Below are positions 42,187-51,683 of a stretch of DNA of 64,000 nucleotides, in pieces. The notes under the pieces were generated by a model. It was not told the DNA's origin and did not search any database. It saw only the letters and a program-made list of their open reading frames with translations. Source of the DNA: Lactococcus carnosus (lineage in GTDB: Bacteria > Bacillota > Bacilli > Lactobacillales > Streptococcaceae). Within the stretch, counting starts at the first letter, position 1. Each line of letters begins with the position of its first letter. Both the position numbers and the translations under genes were made by a program. The DNA lies in contig NZ_CP017194.1 of the NCBI RefSeq assembly GCF_006770265.1, forward strand, positions 1,550,001 through 1,614,000, read 5' to 3'.

Positions 42187-44348
42187 AAGCTAATCGTTCC
42201 TTCCGTTTCAAGTGCTAACCCTTGATCACTTGTCAATAATATGACCTGTCTATCTTTTGCAATTGATGCTAACATATTTGAAAAATTCAATCGTCGTTTA
42301 CTATCAAAACGCAAGAAATTATCATCTAAAAAGATGGGGAAATCTTGGTGTTTAGACTGGATAAAGGCTAATCTAAGGGCTAGTTGCAGCTGATCTCTAG
42401 TACCAGTAGATAGATCAATCAAGCGCAGACTTTGTTGCCGACTATTCTCGACCCATAAGATTTCTTTTTCCAAGTAAATTTCCCGCCAAACCTGATCAGT
42501 TAAATGACTAAACAGACTGCTGGCACGTTTTAAAATATCCGGAAGTGTTTCTGATGATAAGCTCATCATAACAGCTTCAATCAACCTAATTTCTGCTGAT
42601 TTTGTTGTAAAATCAAGCAGGTAATCTCTCAAGACTTCTTTTTTTCGTGCCAACTTAGCTGATAAATCAGCTAGTGTTGTATCCGTTTTTTGCTGGTTGA
42701 TAACTGCAAGATTTCTTGAATGCTCATCTATTAAGCTATTAAGCTCTACGGTAGTCTTGGCTTTTTCAGTAATCTTTTGATCAACTAACATCTGCTCTTT
42801 ATTGCCATTAAAGACTGTTGCCAGATCAAAAATAGCAGAAAGTTGTTCTTTTAGTCTAGTTAGACGCAAGAGATCACGTGATTGTTGGGCCCATTGTGCC
42901 AAAAGCTTTGGCGCAGTATCAATATCAGGGAGTTCTTCAAAAATGGCATTATCTAAGGCTTGCAGTGCCGTCATTTTCTCAATCGTTTCTCTTTGATCAT
43001 AACGACTTAAAAGCAGTTTTAGTTCCTGAACCTCTTTATCAAGGTTAGTCAATACCGCTATTTTATCTGCTACCAACAGGCAATTTTCTGGTAACCAGTC
43101 TGAAAAATAGGCCATTTCAATATCAAAATCGGATAAAACAGCTTGATTTTTTGCTAGTTTGGCCTGAACGATACGACTCGTCCTAACTTGCAAACCAAAC
43201 ATGACAATACTGACGATTAAAAATAAAACGACTAATAAAGGCTTGATCAGGAAACTAACGCCCATTAAAATCAAGGAAATAATTGCAATGATTAAGTAAT
43301 GTTTACTAAATGTCAATTGCTCAATTTGTTGCTCTGCAGAAATTGCCAGAGGATAGGCTAATTTAACCTGATCTAATCGATCTGTGGTTTTAGCATTTTT
43401 CAAGAATTGATTTTTAGGTGTGTCAAGCTTCTCTAGGGCGATCGTATTCTCAGATATTTTTTGATTTAAAGCTGCTAATTCTTGACTATATTTCTCATGA
43501 AGCCCATGCTTTTGTCTCAAATTATCAGCTTCTTCACTAGATAAAATATTGGTTAAATCTTGACTTTGTAGTTGACGAAACTCTTGGTATTCAGACAAAT
43601 AGCTCAATCTGTGCTTACTTTGATTAATTTCATCATCTAACTTTTCTTGTGCGACGCGACACATCGCTATTTCTTGACTTAAGACGTCATTTCTTGCCAT
43701 CAAGGGCAGCAGTGCAGCCTCTTCAGATGTCTTCTTATCGATTGCTTCTTTTACAGCCGCGATATCTGCTAATGCTTGATTGAGTGGTTTTTTACTTGCT
43801 CTAGTTGTCGTGAAAATATCATCACGTGTTCTAGATAAGAGTTGAACTTGATCAAAAAGAGCGACTGTTCCCGTTGTTGCTGACATGCGCCATTCTTCAT
43901 CCAGCCGTTCAGCATTATAATCTTTTACTGTTGAAATCTGTAGATTATCCTGCGTGACCGAATAAATTTCTGAAAATACCTTCGCATTAAGTGGCCTTAT
44001 AAAATCACGCCAAGTGGTTTCATCTATGACTTGTACCGTTTCACCATCGGTCATTTCACAAGAGAAGCTTGGTTTCCCACTTCGTAAAATCTTCACCCGC
44101 TCGATTTGGATTTCTTTCCCCTCATGCGATAAATGAATTTGCCCACCGTACCTTTTCAGATCTAAAGGGTTATAATTTTGGTTTGATGTCGTAGCATTTT
44201 CGAACCCAAACAACATATATTTGATAAAGGCCAGTATTGTTGATTTACCTGTCTCATTATTTCCTATAAATATCGTCAACTCTTTAAAATCATAGGTCTG
44301 GTTAATCAATTTACCAAACCCTTCGATTTTAAGCTGTTTAATTTTCAT
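42183..44348 (-). CDS. yhaN: YhaN-like SMC/SbcC-family ATPase
   Basis: A 721-residue AAA ATPase of the SbcC/Rad50 type. N-terminal MKIKQLKIEGFGKLINQTYDF with Walker A GNNETGKST (about 32-40), a long coiled-coil middle (about 170-300 and 390-560) interrupted by a hydrophobic pair of segments (HYLIIAIISLILMGVSF..., about 325-365), then the signature LSTGTRDQLQLALRLAF and Walker B FPIFLDDNFLRFD. The membrane-like segments are usual for YhaN. Start ATG 44348 follows GGAGG and overlaps yhaO by 11 bp. It probably acts with YhaO in DNA end processing. Confidence 0.9.
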   Translation of the reverse strand: MKIKQLKIEGFGKLINQTYDFKELTIFIGNNETGKSTILAFIKYMLFGFENATTSNQNYNPLDLKRYGGQIHLSHEGKEIQIERVKILRSGKPSFSCEMTDGETVQVIDETTWRDFIRPLNAKVFSEIYSVTQDNLQISTVKDYNAERLDEEWRMSATTGTVALFDQVQLLSRTRDDIFTTTRASKKPLNQALADIAAVKEAIDKKTSEEAALLPLMARNDVLSQEIAMCRVAQEKLDDEINQSKHRLSYLSEYQEFRQLQSQDLTNILSSEEADNLRQKHGLHEKYSQELAALNQKISENTIALEKLDTPKNQFLKNAKTTDRLDQVKLAYPLAISAEQQIEQLTFSKHYLIIAIISLILMGVSFLIKPLLVVLFLIVSIVMFGLQVRTSRIVQAKLAKNQAVLSDFDIEMAYFSDWLPENCLLVADKIAVLTNLDKEVQELKLLLSRYDQRETIEKMTALQALDNAIFEELPDIDTAPKLLAQWAQQSRDLLRLTRLKEQLSAIFDLATVFNGNKEQMLVDQKITEKAKTTVELNSLIDEHSRNLAVINQQKTDTTLADLSAKLARKKEVLRDYLLDFTTKSAEIRLIEAVMMSLSSETLPDILKRASSLFSHLTDQVWREIYLEKEILWVENSRQQSLRLIDLSTGTRDQLQLALRLAFIQSKHQDFPIFLDDNFLRFDSKRRLNFSNMLASIAKDRQVILLTSDQGLALETEGTISL

Positions 44349-45474
44349 CTTGGCTTCCTCCAAATTCGAAGTATTGACTGACATATAAGGAGATATTCTC
44401 TTGCACTTCAGCTATAAACTCAGGATCATCAAAAATTGCCTTAATGTCTTTTTTATGAGGAACAAGACTATAAATATCTGTGAAATCAATCGCTGGCATG
44501 GCGAACTCAGGTACCTCAATACTTGTAAGCAGCTGCTTGTTTGAGGTAAGTGGTAACAACTTTAATTTGACGATTATATTTTTTTGACGCAGTTCTTCTA
44601 GCAACTCTTCGTTTTCAATCGCTTCTTGTAAATTGTCAGCGACATCTTCATAGTTTTTGAGATTTAAACTGTAACAAATCGCTTCATCTGTTAGATTGGA
44701 CGTAATGTAGGTTAAAACCTGTGATAAAGTTTGACAGTCTGATAAATCTAAAGTCAAGGTTTCAAAATGAACCTCAGCTAAATCTTGAAAGTAAATCAAA
44801 TTACCCGATGGTAAGATGTCACCATAGACAATCAAATTGGTCGCTTCTTTTTTGTTGCGCCCCTGTGGTGTCCCTGAGTAAATGACTGAATCTGCTAATT
44901 GGCTAGCAAGATGAATATGTCCTAATGCCCAGTAATTATAATCTTTTGACAGCATATCACTCAGATTGGCTGGCGCAAAGCGATGTCCCGAAATTTCACC
45001 ATGAAATAGACCAACATGATAATCACAAGTGTAGTCCCTTAAAGGATAATCAACAATTTTATCTTCAGAAATATGAGGATGTTGATAAGAAAAACCTGAT
45101 ACAGCAAGCGTCTCTCCTGTTTTCAAGGTCAGTTTTTTTGTCTTGACAGACTCTGAGTGAAACACTGTGACATTATCTGAAAACTGTACCCAATAAACTG
45201 ACTCTCTATAGTAATCATGATTACCAAAGATAACAACTGCCTGAATCCCATGTGGTGCCAAACGTGCTAACTGGGCGGCAAAATAGGTTTGGATTTTAAT
45301 ACTTGGTAGTGATTGATGAAAATTATCACCAGCAAAAAAAATAACCTCAACAGATTCGACGATCGCGAAATCAATTATTTTTTCTAATATTTTATATGGC
45401 TGATAGGCTACCTCTTGTACCAAGCCTTCAAATTCTCTATCCAAATGTAAATCTGCTGTATGTATAAATTTCAT
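44338..45474 (-). CDS. yhaO: YhaO-like SbcD-family metallophosphoesterase
   Basis: A 378-residue calcineurin-like phosphoesterase with all motifs: HTADLHLDR (about 4-12), FAGDNFH (about 47-53), GNHDYY (about 84-89), GLFHGEISGH and ALGHIHLA. It is the Mre11/SbcD-like partner of the YhaN ATPase, forming a probable double-strand DNA end nuclease. It is first in the yhaO-yhaN-yhaM unit, with the rpe gene just upstream on the same strand. Confidence 0.9.
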   Translation of the reverse strand: MKFIHTADLHLDREFEGLVQEVAYQPYKILEKIIDFAIVESVEVIFFAGDNFHQSLPSIKIQTYFAAQLARLAPHGIQAVVIFGNHDYYRESVYWVQFSDNVTVFHSESVKTKKLTLKTGETLAVSGFSYQHPHISEDKIVDYPLRDYTCDYHVGLFHGEISGHRFAPANLSDMLSKDYNYWALGHIHLASQLADSVIYSGTPQGRNKKEATNLIVYGDILPSGNLIYFQDLAEVHFETLTLDLSDCQTLSQVLTYITSNLTDEAICYSLNLKNYEDVADNLQEAIENEELLEELRQKNIIVKLKLLPLTSNKQLLTSIEVPEFAMPAIDFTDIYSLVPHKKDIKAIFDDPEFIAEVQENISLYVSQYFEFGGSQDEN

Positions 45475-45533
45475 AACTAACTTTCTAACTTGTGCTTCAT
45501 CGCGTTAATACGTCACCTGATTTTATACGTATT

Positions 45534-46181
45534 TCAATTCAATGCTTCACGTAATGTCACCATATTTTCTTCAATATTGCCATCAAATACATATGACCCC
45601 GCGACAAACACATCTGCACCGGCATCACGACAGGCAATAATTGTCTGGTTGTCTACACCACCATCCACTTCAATCTCAAAATCTAAGCCACGAAATTGAC
45701 GAATATCTGCCAATTCACGTACCTTTTCAAGACACTCAGGTATAAATTTTTGCCCGCCAAATCCTGGATTTACAGTCATGACAAGCACCATGTCAACGAT
45801 TTCAAGGACATGTTTAATACTTGAAATATCTGTACCTGGATTAATAACAACGGCACTTCTTAGTCCTGCTGCATTTACTTTTTGAATGGCACCATGAATA
45901 TGTCTTGTTGCTTCAACATGAATACTGAGACTATCAGCACCAGCTTGTGCAAAACTTGCAACATATTTTTCAGGATTTTCGACCATGAGGTGACAGTCTA
46001 AAAGACATTTTGTCACAGGACGTATTGCCTTGACAACATCGGCACCAAAACTAATATTTTCAACAAAATGACCATCCATGATATCGATGTGTAGATAGTC
46101 CGCTCCCGCTGCTTCGAGACGTCTCGCATCTCTCTCAAAATTACCAAAATCAGCCGCTAATATTGATGGTGCTAGTTTCAT
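45534..46181 (-). CDS. rpe: Ribulose-phosphate 3-epimerase
   Basis: A 215-residue TIM-barrel enzyme of the pentose phosphate pathway. [15 protein letters not shown] (about 3-17), [17 protein letters not shown] (metal-binding His and Asp), [22 protein letters not shown] and [10 protein letters not shown] are the family marks. It overlaps rsgA by 4 bp, the common rsgA-rpe order of Lactobacillales. Confidence 0.96.
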   Translation of the reverse strand: MKLAPSILAADFGNFERDARRLEAAGADYLHIDIMDGHFVENISFGADVVKAIRPVTKCLLDCHLMVENPEKYVASFAQAGADSLSIHVEATRHIHGAIQKVNAAGLRSAVVINPGTDISSIKHVLEIVDMVLVMTVNPGFGGQKFIPECLEKVRELADIRQFRGLDFEIEVDGGVDNQTIIACRDAGADVFVAGSYVFDGNIEENMVTLREALN

Positions 46182-47074
46182 TTTTTTACCACTTTCTTAT
46201 AGGTTTCACGTCTACCCTCTATTTCAGATAAAAACAGTAAGTAATTATCATATCGGGACTGCGCAATTTCTCCAGATGCCACTGCGGGCTTTACAGCACA
46301 TTTAGGCTCATGTGCATGCGTACATTCTCGAAATTTACACCCGAATGAATAGCGCAATAATTCGGGAAAAGCTCCATTTAGGTCTGGCTGATTATCAATT
46401 TCATAATCTAAAGAAGAAAATCCTGGTGTATCAGCAATTAACCCATCATGAATATCAAACAATTCAACATGTCGCGTCGTATGTCTACCACGGCCAAGTT
46501 TATCGGAAATTTCTTGTGTGGCCAAGGCCATCTCTGGTGCTATTTTATTTAATAATGTTGACTTCCCAACACCCGTCTGCCCCATAAATACTGTCACTTT
46601 ATCAGGAAATGCGTCAACGAGTTTTTGCCAGTCATTCATAAAAAAGGAATAACCAATTTTTTCATATTCATCACGTACTTTTTCAAAATAAGCAAGATTG
46701 TCAATTAAGTCTAATTTTGATAAATAAATCAATGGTTTGATCGTTTTATTCGTTAACAAGACTAGAAAACGGTCTAGTAAATTCAGCGAGAAGTTTGGCT
46801 CGATTGCGGAGATCACAACAACTGCCTGGTCAATGTTAGCAATTGGTGGTCTTACAAGTGCATTGTTACGTTCCTTTATTGCTAAAACATAGCCTTCTGA
46901 CTGTTCTGCGGTAGAAAACTCAGCAAAATCGCCAACGATTGGTTTTGTGCCTTTTTGTCTAAAATTGCCTCTTGCCCGCGTTTGATAAACCGTGTTATCA
47001 GAGTCATCTTTAATGTAATAAAAACCACTCAATGATTTAAGTATTCTGCCAAATTTTACCATCGTGTTATCCAT
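46178..47074 (-). CDS. rsgA: Ribosome small subunit-dependent GTPase A
   Basis: A 298-residue circularly permuted GTPase that helps mature the 30S subunit. An OB-fold N-terminus (about 5-70) is followed by G4 YLSKLDL (about 119), G1 [12 protein letters not shown] (about 165), G3 DTPGFSSL, and a C-terminal zinc site [14 protein letters not shown]. The start is uncertain: ATG 47074 (used here) and ATG 47062 ([11 protein letters not shown]) both have weak ribosome binding sites. An extended -10 (TATAAT, 47217-47222, minus) gives a ~130-nt leader. Confidence 0.94.
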   Translation of the reverse strand: MDNTMVKFGRILKSLSGFYYIKDDSDNTVYQTRARGNFRQKGTKPIVGDFAEFSTAEQSEGYVLAIKERNNALVRPPIANIDQAVVVISAIEPNFSLNLLDRFLVLLTNKTIKPLIYLSKLDLIDNLAYFEKVRDEYEKIGYSFFMNDWQKLVDAFPDKVTVFMGQTGVGKSTLLNKIAPEMALATQEISDKLGRGRHTTRHVELFDIHDGLIADTPGFSSLDYEIDNQPDLNGAFPELLRYSFGCKFRECTHAHEPKCAVKPAVASGEIAQSRYDNYLLFLSEIEGRRETYKKVVKK

Positions 47075-47421
47075 ATCTAATCGTTTTTTCAGCCATCTGT
47101 CACTTATGATAGCTTAAATGAGCAGCTTAATCTGCTTACCTCATCCTATTACTTTTATCAATTCATTTGCTACATCTCAATGTTTATAACTAGTCAAACA
47201 TGAGCTTAATACACCAATTATAACATGTTTAGCCTGATATTTATGTATATCTACTATTAAATTTTCCTATAGTTAATCTTAACTTTTCAGTAACTGAAGA
47301 TACCTTTGTAAATCGCCATAATTGCTCACCTTTACCAGCCGTTCAGAACCATGCGTTAAGACTTGCAAGTCATCTTGAAATATGTGACAATAAACTCATA
47401 ATAAGAAAAGAGGTTCTACCT
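47075..47421. other. Intergenic region between rsgA and the tautomerase gene
   Basis: It holds the rsgA promoter and leader (with an AGCAG/CTGCT hairpin, about 47120-47140) and a weak promoter for the tautomerase gene (TTGAAA, 18 bp, TAATAA, about 47375-47405). A minus-strand frame of ~36 codons (47287-47395) encodes an ordinary-looking peptide ending GDLQRYLQLLKS, but has no start codon; it may be a gene relic. Nothing else is seen. Confidence 0.5.
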
Positions 47422-47607
47422 ATGCCATTTGTCCATGTTGATCTATTTGAAGGTCGTACTGATGAGCAAAAAATTGCACTTGCTCATGACATTACACAAG
47501 CCGTTATCAAAAACACTGGTGCCCCAAAATCAGCCATTCATGTCTTTATTAATGACATGAAGGAAGGTACCTATTTTCCACAGGGTGACATGAAAAAAAT
47601 CAACTAA
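47422..47607 (+). CDS. 4-oxalocrotonate tautomerase family protein
   Basis: A 61-residue protein beginning MPFVHVDLFEGRTDEQK. Removal of Met exposes the catalytic Pro1, the base of the family. It includes AIHVFINDMKEGTYF, the usual second half. These small enzymes form hexamers and tautomerise 2-hydroxy-diene acids; the natural substrate in lactic acid bacteria is unknown. AAGAGG lies upstream. It has its own promoter and terminator. Confidence 0.92.
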   Translation: MPFVHVDLFEGRTDEQKIALAHDITQAVIKNTGAPKSAIHVFINDMKEGTYFPQGDMKKIN

Positions 47608-47616
47608 TCTACCTTT

Positions 47617-47662
47617 AAAAACGAGATGGCTGCTGACCTATTGGCATGCTTCTCGTTTTTTA
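47617..47662 (+). terminator. Terminator of the tautomerase gene
   Basis: AAAAACGAGA and TCTCGTTTTT pair across a 24-nt loop, then T. The long loop makes it less certain. Confidence 0.6.
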
Positions 47663-47715
47663 TCTTATTATGAAGCGCAACGTACTTAAAAACTATCCTC
47701 CTACTTACCTTTTGT

Positions 47716-47724
47716 GCTATAATA
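47716..47724 (+). promoter_or_regulatory. coaB promoter, extended -10
   Basis: TGCTATAAT about 27 bp before the coaB start. Confidence 0.6.
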
Positions 47725-47750
47725 AAAAAAACTTACTAGAAAGGATGACC

Positions 47751-48464
47751 ATGCACATTCTCATCACCTCTGGTGGCACAACTGAAAAGATTGATCAAGT
47801 CCGTGGCATCACAAATTTTGCAACTGGGACATTAGGTAAGCTGCTAGCCGAACAATTTTTGGCAGCTAATCATACGGTTATCTTGTTAGCTGGTTTAACT
47901 GCCGTCGTGCCAGATTCCCACCCCAAGCTCACCATCATTCGGATTTCTGATGTGACCAGCTTGATTTCAAGTATCACAAAATGGATACCACTTTCAGATG
48001 TCTGCATCCATACGATGGCGGTCTCAGACTATACGCCTGTCTACATGACCGACTTAGATACTGTCAAGCAGACCCCTGATCTAACAGACTTGCTGACCAA
48101 GCATAATCTTGAGCATAAGATTTCTTCTCAGCAAGACTATCAAGTCTTATTTTTAAAGAAAACGCCCAAGGTGATTGCGATGATCAAACCTTTAAATCCA
48201 GCTATCATTTTGATTGGATTTAAGCTGATGGTTGATGTGTCAACTGAACAGCTCATTCAGACAGCCAGACAATCCTTGATGGCAAATAAAGCGGATTATA
48301 TATTAGCCAATGATTTAACCACAATTTCAGAAACGCAGCATTTAGGTCTGCTAGTCGGTCAGCATGATATACTGGAAGCACAAACAAAGCAGGACATTGC
48401 CGCATTAATCGTTTCAAAAAGTGAGGAAACTTATGACAACTATCACGATCGCCGTAACCGGTAG
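47751..48464 (+). CDS. coaB: Phosphopantothenate--cysteine ligase (stand-alone CoaB)
   Basis: A 237-residue CoaB of the streptococcal type, which is not fused to CoaC. The N-terminus is ILITSGGTTEKIDQVRGITNFATG, the nucleotide-binding start of the family. HTMAVSDYTPVY and ILIGFKLMVDV are further family segments (the latter replaces GFxAET of the fused enzymes). Makes phosphopantothenoylcysteine for coenzyme A. Start ATG 47751 follows AAAGGA; the longer upstream frame is not family-like. It overlaps coaC by 32 bp. Confidence 0.93.
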   Translation: MHILITSGGTTEKIDQVRGITNFATGTLGKLLAEQFLAANHTVILLAGLTAVVPDSHPKLTIIRISDVTSLISSITKWIPLSDVCIHTMAVSDYTPVYMTDLDTVKQTPDLTDLLTKHNLEHKISSQQDYQVLFLKKTPKVIAMIKPLNPAIILIGFKLMVDVSTEQLIQTARQSLMANKADYILANDLTTISETQHLGLLVGQHDILEAQTKQDIAALIVSKSEETYDNYHDRRNR

Positions 48465-48972
48465 CATATCAGCCTATAAAGCAGCCGATATCATTTCAGA
48501 GTTAGGAAAATTGGGTCACAATGTGACTGTTTTAATGACCGAATCAGCCCAGCAGTTCATCACGCCGCTAACGCTCCAAGTGCTGTCAAAAAATCCAGTT
48601 CACACAAGTGTTATGGCTGAAGATAGACCTGACGTGGTCAACCATATTGCTTTAGCCAAAGATACCGACCTTTTTCTAGTTGCACCTGCTACTGCTGATA
48701 CGATTGCCCGTTTAGCGCAAGGCCGCGCAAATGATATCATTTCTGCAGTTGCACTCGCCCTACCTCCTACTACTAAAAAAATGATTGCGCCAGCTATGAA
48801 TACAGCTATGTATGACAATCTTTTGACACAAGCCAACATCAAAACGCTTAAAGAAATTGGGTTCAAAGAAATTGAACCAAGAGTTGCGCTACTTGCTTGT
48901 GGTGACTTGGGTAGGGGGGCACTGGCCACTGTAGCCGATATTGTCAGTGCGGTGCAAGCTAGTCTTGATTGA
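48433..48972 (+). CDS. coaC: Phosphopantothenoylcysteine decarboxylase
   Basis: A 179-residue flavoprotein of the HFCD family. TGSISAYKAADIISEL (FMN site), the active-site His in NHIALAKDTDLFLVAPATADT (about 73-93), the PAMNTAMYDN motif (about 118-127) and the C-terminal ACGDLGRGALA with catalytic Cys are present. It makes 4'-phosphopantetheine. Start ATG 48433 follows GAGGAAAC inside the end of coaB, so translation is coupled. Confidence 0.95.
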   Translation: MTTITIAVTGSISAYKAADIISELGKLGHNVTVLMTESAQQFITPLTLQVLSKNPVHTSVMAEDRPDVVNHIALAKDTDLFLVAPATADTIARLAQGRANDIISAVALALPPTTKKMIAPAMNTAMYDNLLTQANIKTLKEIGFKEIEPRVALLACGDLGRGALATVADIVSAVQASLD

Positions 48973-49029
48973 CGCTTATACCCTATATCCTATCTTGTGT
49001 CTTATCTCTTGGCACCCACCTATATGAAA

Positions 49030-49067
49030 GGAATGAGTCAGTCATCATGATTGACTTCACCAATTAA
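49030..49067 (+). promoter_or_regulatory. Hairpin between ribosome binding site and start of the ECF transporter gene
   Basis: AAAGGA (49027-49032) is 35 nt before the ATG. AGTCAGTCA (49036-49044) and TGATTGACT (49048-49056) pair with one G-U around TCA. A 6-codon frame (MIDFTN) ends with TAA directly before the start ATG. Confidence 0.5.
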
Positions 49068-49649
49068 ATGACCCAATATAAGAATAAATCCAAAGCGTCT
49101 GATATTGCCATCCTGGGTATTTTTATTGCTATCATGGTAATTATCCACTTACTTTCAAGAGTTATCTATAGTTTCTGGCCATTTCCGATTCAGCCAACTT
49201 TATTGCACATTCCGGTTATTATCGGCTCTATCGTTCTCGGCTGGCGTAAAGGTGCCTTTCTAGGCTTCGTGATGGGGATGATTTCATTTTTGAACTCGAC
49301 GCTTGCACCGATTCCGACCTCATTCCTCTTTTCTCCTTTTGTGCCTAACGGTAATATCTGGTCACTTTTTATCGCCTTTATCCCTCGGATTATCGTTGGT
49401 ATCCTACCCTTCTTTATTTATAAGCTTGTAAAGAATAGAGTTGGTGCTGGTCTTGCTGGTTTTACGAGTTCAGCTGTCAATACGATTTTAGTGCTCAGTT
49501 CAGCTTTCCTTTTCTTCAATCACCAGCTGAATATGACATTTAAAGCACTTATCGCAACAATTATTGCAACAAATTCGATTGTAGAAGCAATTATCGCTAC
49601 TGTCTTATGTGCGAGTATTGTACCGATTTTACTCAAATTTAGAAGCTAA
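49068..49649 (+). CDS. panT: ECF transporter S component, pantothenate-type (PanT)
   Basis: A 193-residue membrane protein with about six helices. The N-terminal IAILGIFIAIMVIIHLL carries the A-x-x-x-A-like face that contacts the ECF T subunit. SFWPFPIQPTLLHIPVIIGSIVLGWRKGAFLGFVMG in parts is typical of the PanT/HmpT-like group. Position after coaB-coaC supports pantothenate as the substrate. It needs the shared EcfA/EcfT module, which is not in the window. No ribosome binding site is directly before the ATG. Confidence 0.82.
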   Translation: MTQYKNKSKASDIAILGIFIAIMVIIHLLSRVIYSFWPFPIQPTLLHIPVIIGSIVLGWRKGAFLGFVMGMISFLNSTLAPIPTSFLFSPFVPNGNIWSLFIAFIPRIIVGILPFFIYKLVKNRVGAGLAGFTSSAVNTILVLSSAFLFFNHQLNMTFKALIATIIATNSIVEAIIATVLCASIVPILLKFRS

Positions 49650-49734
49650 TATCAGGTTAAAACGTGAAATCTAAGGTTAATTCTGTTAGAATAGTCTTAT
49701 AAATGAAAATGCTTACTAAACGAAAGGGGACGAC

Positions 49735-51438
49735 ATGTCTTATAAAGAAACGTATCAAAAATGGGCCGATTTTAAAGACCTTCCTGACTACCTAAAAAAT
49801 GAGTTGACAGAAATGACTGAACAAACAAAAGAGGATGCTTTCTATACGTCACTTGAGTTTGGTACTGCTGGTCAACGCGGCTTAATTGGTGTTGGTACAA
49901 ATCGGATGAATATCTTTACTGTACATCAAACAACAGAGGGCCTCGCACGTTTGATGGATGCTAAAGGGGACAGTAAAAAACGTGGTGTTGCCATTGCCTA
50001 CGATTCTCGTCATTTTTCAAGAGAATTTGCTTTTGATGCTGCACGTGTTTTAGCACAGCATGATATTCCATCTTACGTCTTTGAATCTTTACGCCCGACA
50101 CCCGAGCTATCATTTGCTATTCGTGAGCTAGGCACCTTAACAGGCATCATGATCACTGCCTCTCATAATCCTGCACCTTATAATGGCTATAAAGTCTACG
50201 GTGAAGATGGTGGGCAAATGCCACCTGAAGATGCAGATAGATTAACTGATTATATCAAAGAGATTGATGATATCTTCCATATCCCTATGGCAGATGAAGC
50301 CAGTGAGTTGATTACAATCATCGGTGACGACATCGATAAAAAATATCTAGAAAATGTTAAATCAGTTACGATTAATCAAGCAATTATTGATAACTATGGT
50401 AAAAACTTGAACATTGTCTTTACACCGCTACATGGGACCGGCGAGATGCTTGGACGTAAAACATTGGCGCAAGCTGGATTTGAGAAAATCGCAGTTGTAG
50501 AAGAGCAGGCCATTCCTGATGGCGATTTCCCAACTTTGAAATCACCAAATCCTGAGAGTCAAGCAGCCTTTGAGCTGTCTGAAAAATTAGGCCATGAAGT
50601 CAATGCAGATATGCTAGTCGCAACTGACCCAGATGCTGATAGAATAGGCGTTGAAGTCCGGTTACCTGATGGTAGCTATCAACCACTAACTGGTAATCAG
50701 ATTGGTGCTGTCTTAGCAAAATATATCCTTGAAGCGCACAAACAAGCTGGCACACTGCCTGAAAATGCTGCAATCGTCAAATCGATCGTCTCTACAGAAT
50801 TAGTTACAGCCATTACCAAATCTTACGATGTTAAGATGATTAACGTGTTAACTGGGTTCAAATTTATTGCTGAGCAAATACAAGCATTTGAAGAAACAGG
50901 TTCTCAGACTTATATGATGGGATTTGAAGAGTCTTTTGGCTATTTGATCAAACCATTTGCGCGAGATAAAGATGCCATCCAAGCACTCCTTTTAATCTGT
51001 GAGGTTGCAGCCTACTATAAATCACTTGGCAAGACATTATATGATGGCATTCAAGATATTTATGCTGAATATGGGTACTATCTTGAAAATACAATTTCAG
51101 TTACACTCGAAGGCATTGATGGTGCTGCACAAATTAAAGCTGTCATGGATAAATTCCGTGATAATCAACCAACGCAATTTAATGGTATTCAAGTTGTCTT
51201 AACAGAAGACTTCCTCCATAATACAGCAACAACTTCCGATGGTCAGGTAGAGAACTTAACAACACCGCCATCAAATGTGCTCAAATACCACCTTGAAGAC
51301 GGTTCATGGCTGGCTGTTCGCCCATCTGGAACAGAACCCAAAATTAAATTTTATCTAGCCGCAGTTGCGGAAACTAATGACGCATCTGCTGATAAACTTA
51401 GCGCCTTTGCAACTGATATCAACAACTTTATCAAATAA
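49735..51438 (+). CDS. pgcA: Alpha-phosphoglucomutase
   Basis: A 567-residue phosphohexomutase converting glucose 6-phosphate and glucose 1-phosphate. The phosphoserine site is GIMITASHNPAPYNGYK (Ser about 142), the metal site ATDPDADRIGVEVR, the substrate loop GFEESFGYL, and the C-terminal phosphate site RPSGTEPKIKFYL. AGGGG lies 7 nt upstream. It supplies glucose 1-phosphate for cell wall sugars and for the glycogen operon found further along. Confidence 0.95.
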   Translation: MSYKETYQKWADFKDLPDYLKNELTEMTEQTKEDAFYTSLEFGTAGQRGLIGVGTNRMNIFTVHQTTEGLARLMDAKGDSKKRGVAIAYDSRHFSREFAFDAARVLAQHDIPSYVFESLRPTPELSFAIRELGTLTGIMITASHNPAPYNGYKVYGEDGGQMPPEDADRLTDYIKEIDDIFHIPMADEASELITIIGDDIDKKYLENVKSVTINQAIIDNYGKNLNIVFTPLHGTGEMLGRKTLAQAGFEKIAVVEEQAIPDGDFPTLKSPNPESQAAFELSEKLGHEVNADMLVATDPDADRIGVEVRLPDGSYQPLTGNQIGAVLAKYILEAHKQAGTLPENAAIVKSIVSTELVTAITKSYDVKMINVLTGFKFIAEQIQAFEETGSQTYMMGFEESFGYLIKPFARDKDAIQALLLICEVAAYYKSLGKTLYDGIQDIYAEYGYYLENTISVTLEGIDGAAQIKAVMDKFRDNQPTQFNGIQVVLTEDFLHNTATTSDGQVENLTTPPSNVLKYHLEDGSWLAVRPSGTEPKIKFYLAAVAETNDASADKLSAFATDINNFIK

Positions 51439-51465
51439 ATCATACGATAAATGCGACAGCGATTA

Positions 51466-51513
51466 AAAAAAAGATCTCAGTCCTAGGACTTATTGAAAAT
51501 CTTTTTTTTTTTA
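51466..51513 (+). terminator. Terminator of pgcA
   Basis: AAAAAGAT...ATCTTTTT outer stem with an inner AGTCC/GGACT stem, then a long T tract. The yidC promoter -35 lies within its descending arm. Confidence 0.75.
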
Positions 51514-51522
51514 TGGTAGAAT
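51493..51522 (+). promoter_or_regulatory. yidC2 promoter
   Basis: TTGAAA (51493-51498), 18 bp, TAGAAT (51517-51522), predicting a start near 51530 and a ~155-nt leader. Confidence 0.65.
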
Positions 51523-51536
51523 AGACATATATATTT

Positions 51537-51661
51537 GGGTTTTTCCAGAATACTTACGATGTCTTGCATATTCTGGCCTTAATTTGAGACTTATTTTAGC
51601 CATTTGATAACAAAATGTGCTTTTTGTAATACTGCATCTGCTACTATTTATTGAAAAACCC
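51537..51661 (+). ncRNA. Structured 5' leader of yidC2, candidate regulatory RNA
   Basis: Three helices can form: GGGTTTTT (51537-51544) with AAAAACCC (51654-51661) as a closing stem; CCAGAATA (51545-51552) with TATTCTGG (51569-51576), stacked directly on it; and ACAAAA (51610-51615) with TTTTGT (51622-51627). The closing stem ends 11 nt before the ribosome binding site. No known riboswitch class was recognised. Confidence 0.55.
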
Positions 51662-51683
51662 ATTAGAAATTAGGAAAATTTTT

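Noticed and set aside
47287-47395. Minus-strand open frame of ~36 codons with a natural-looking sequence between rsgA and the tautomerase gene
   Set aside because: No start codon or ribosome binding site, and a stop lies right upstream. At most a gene relic.
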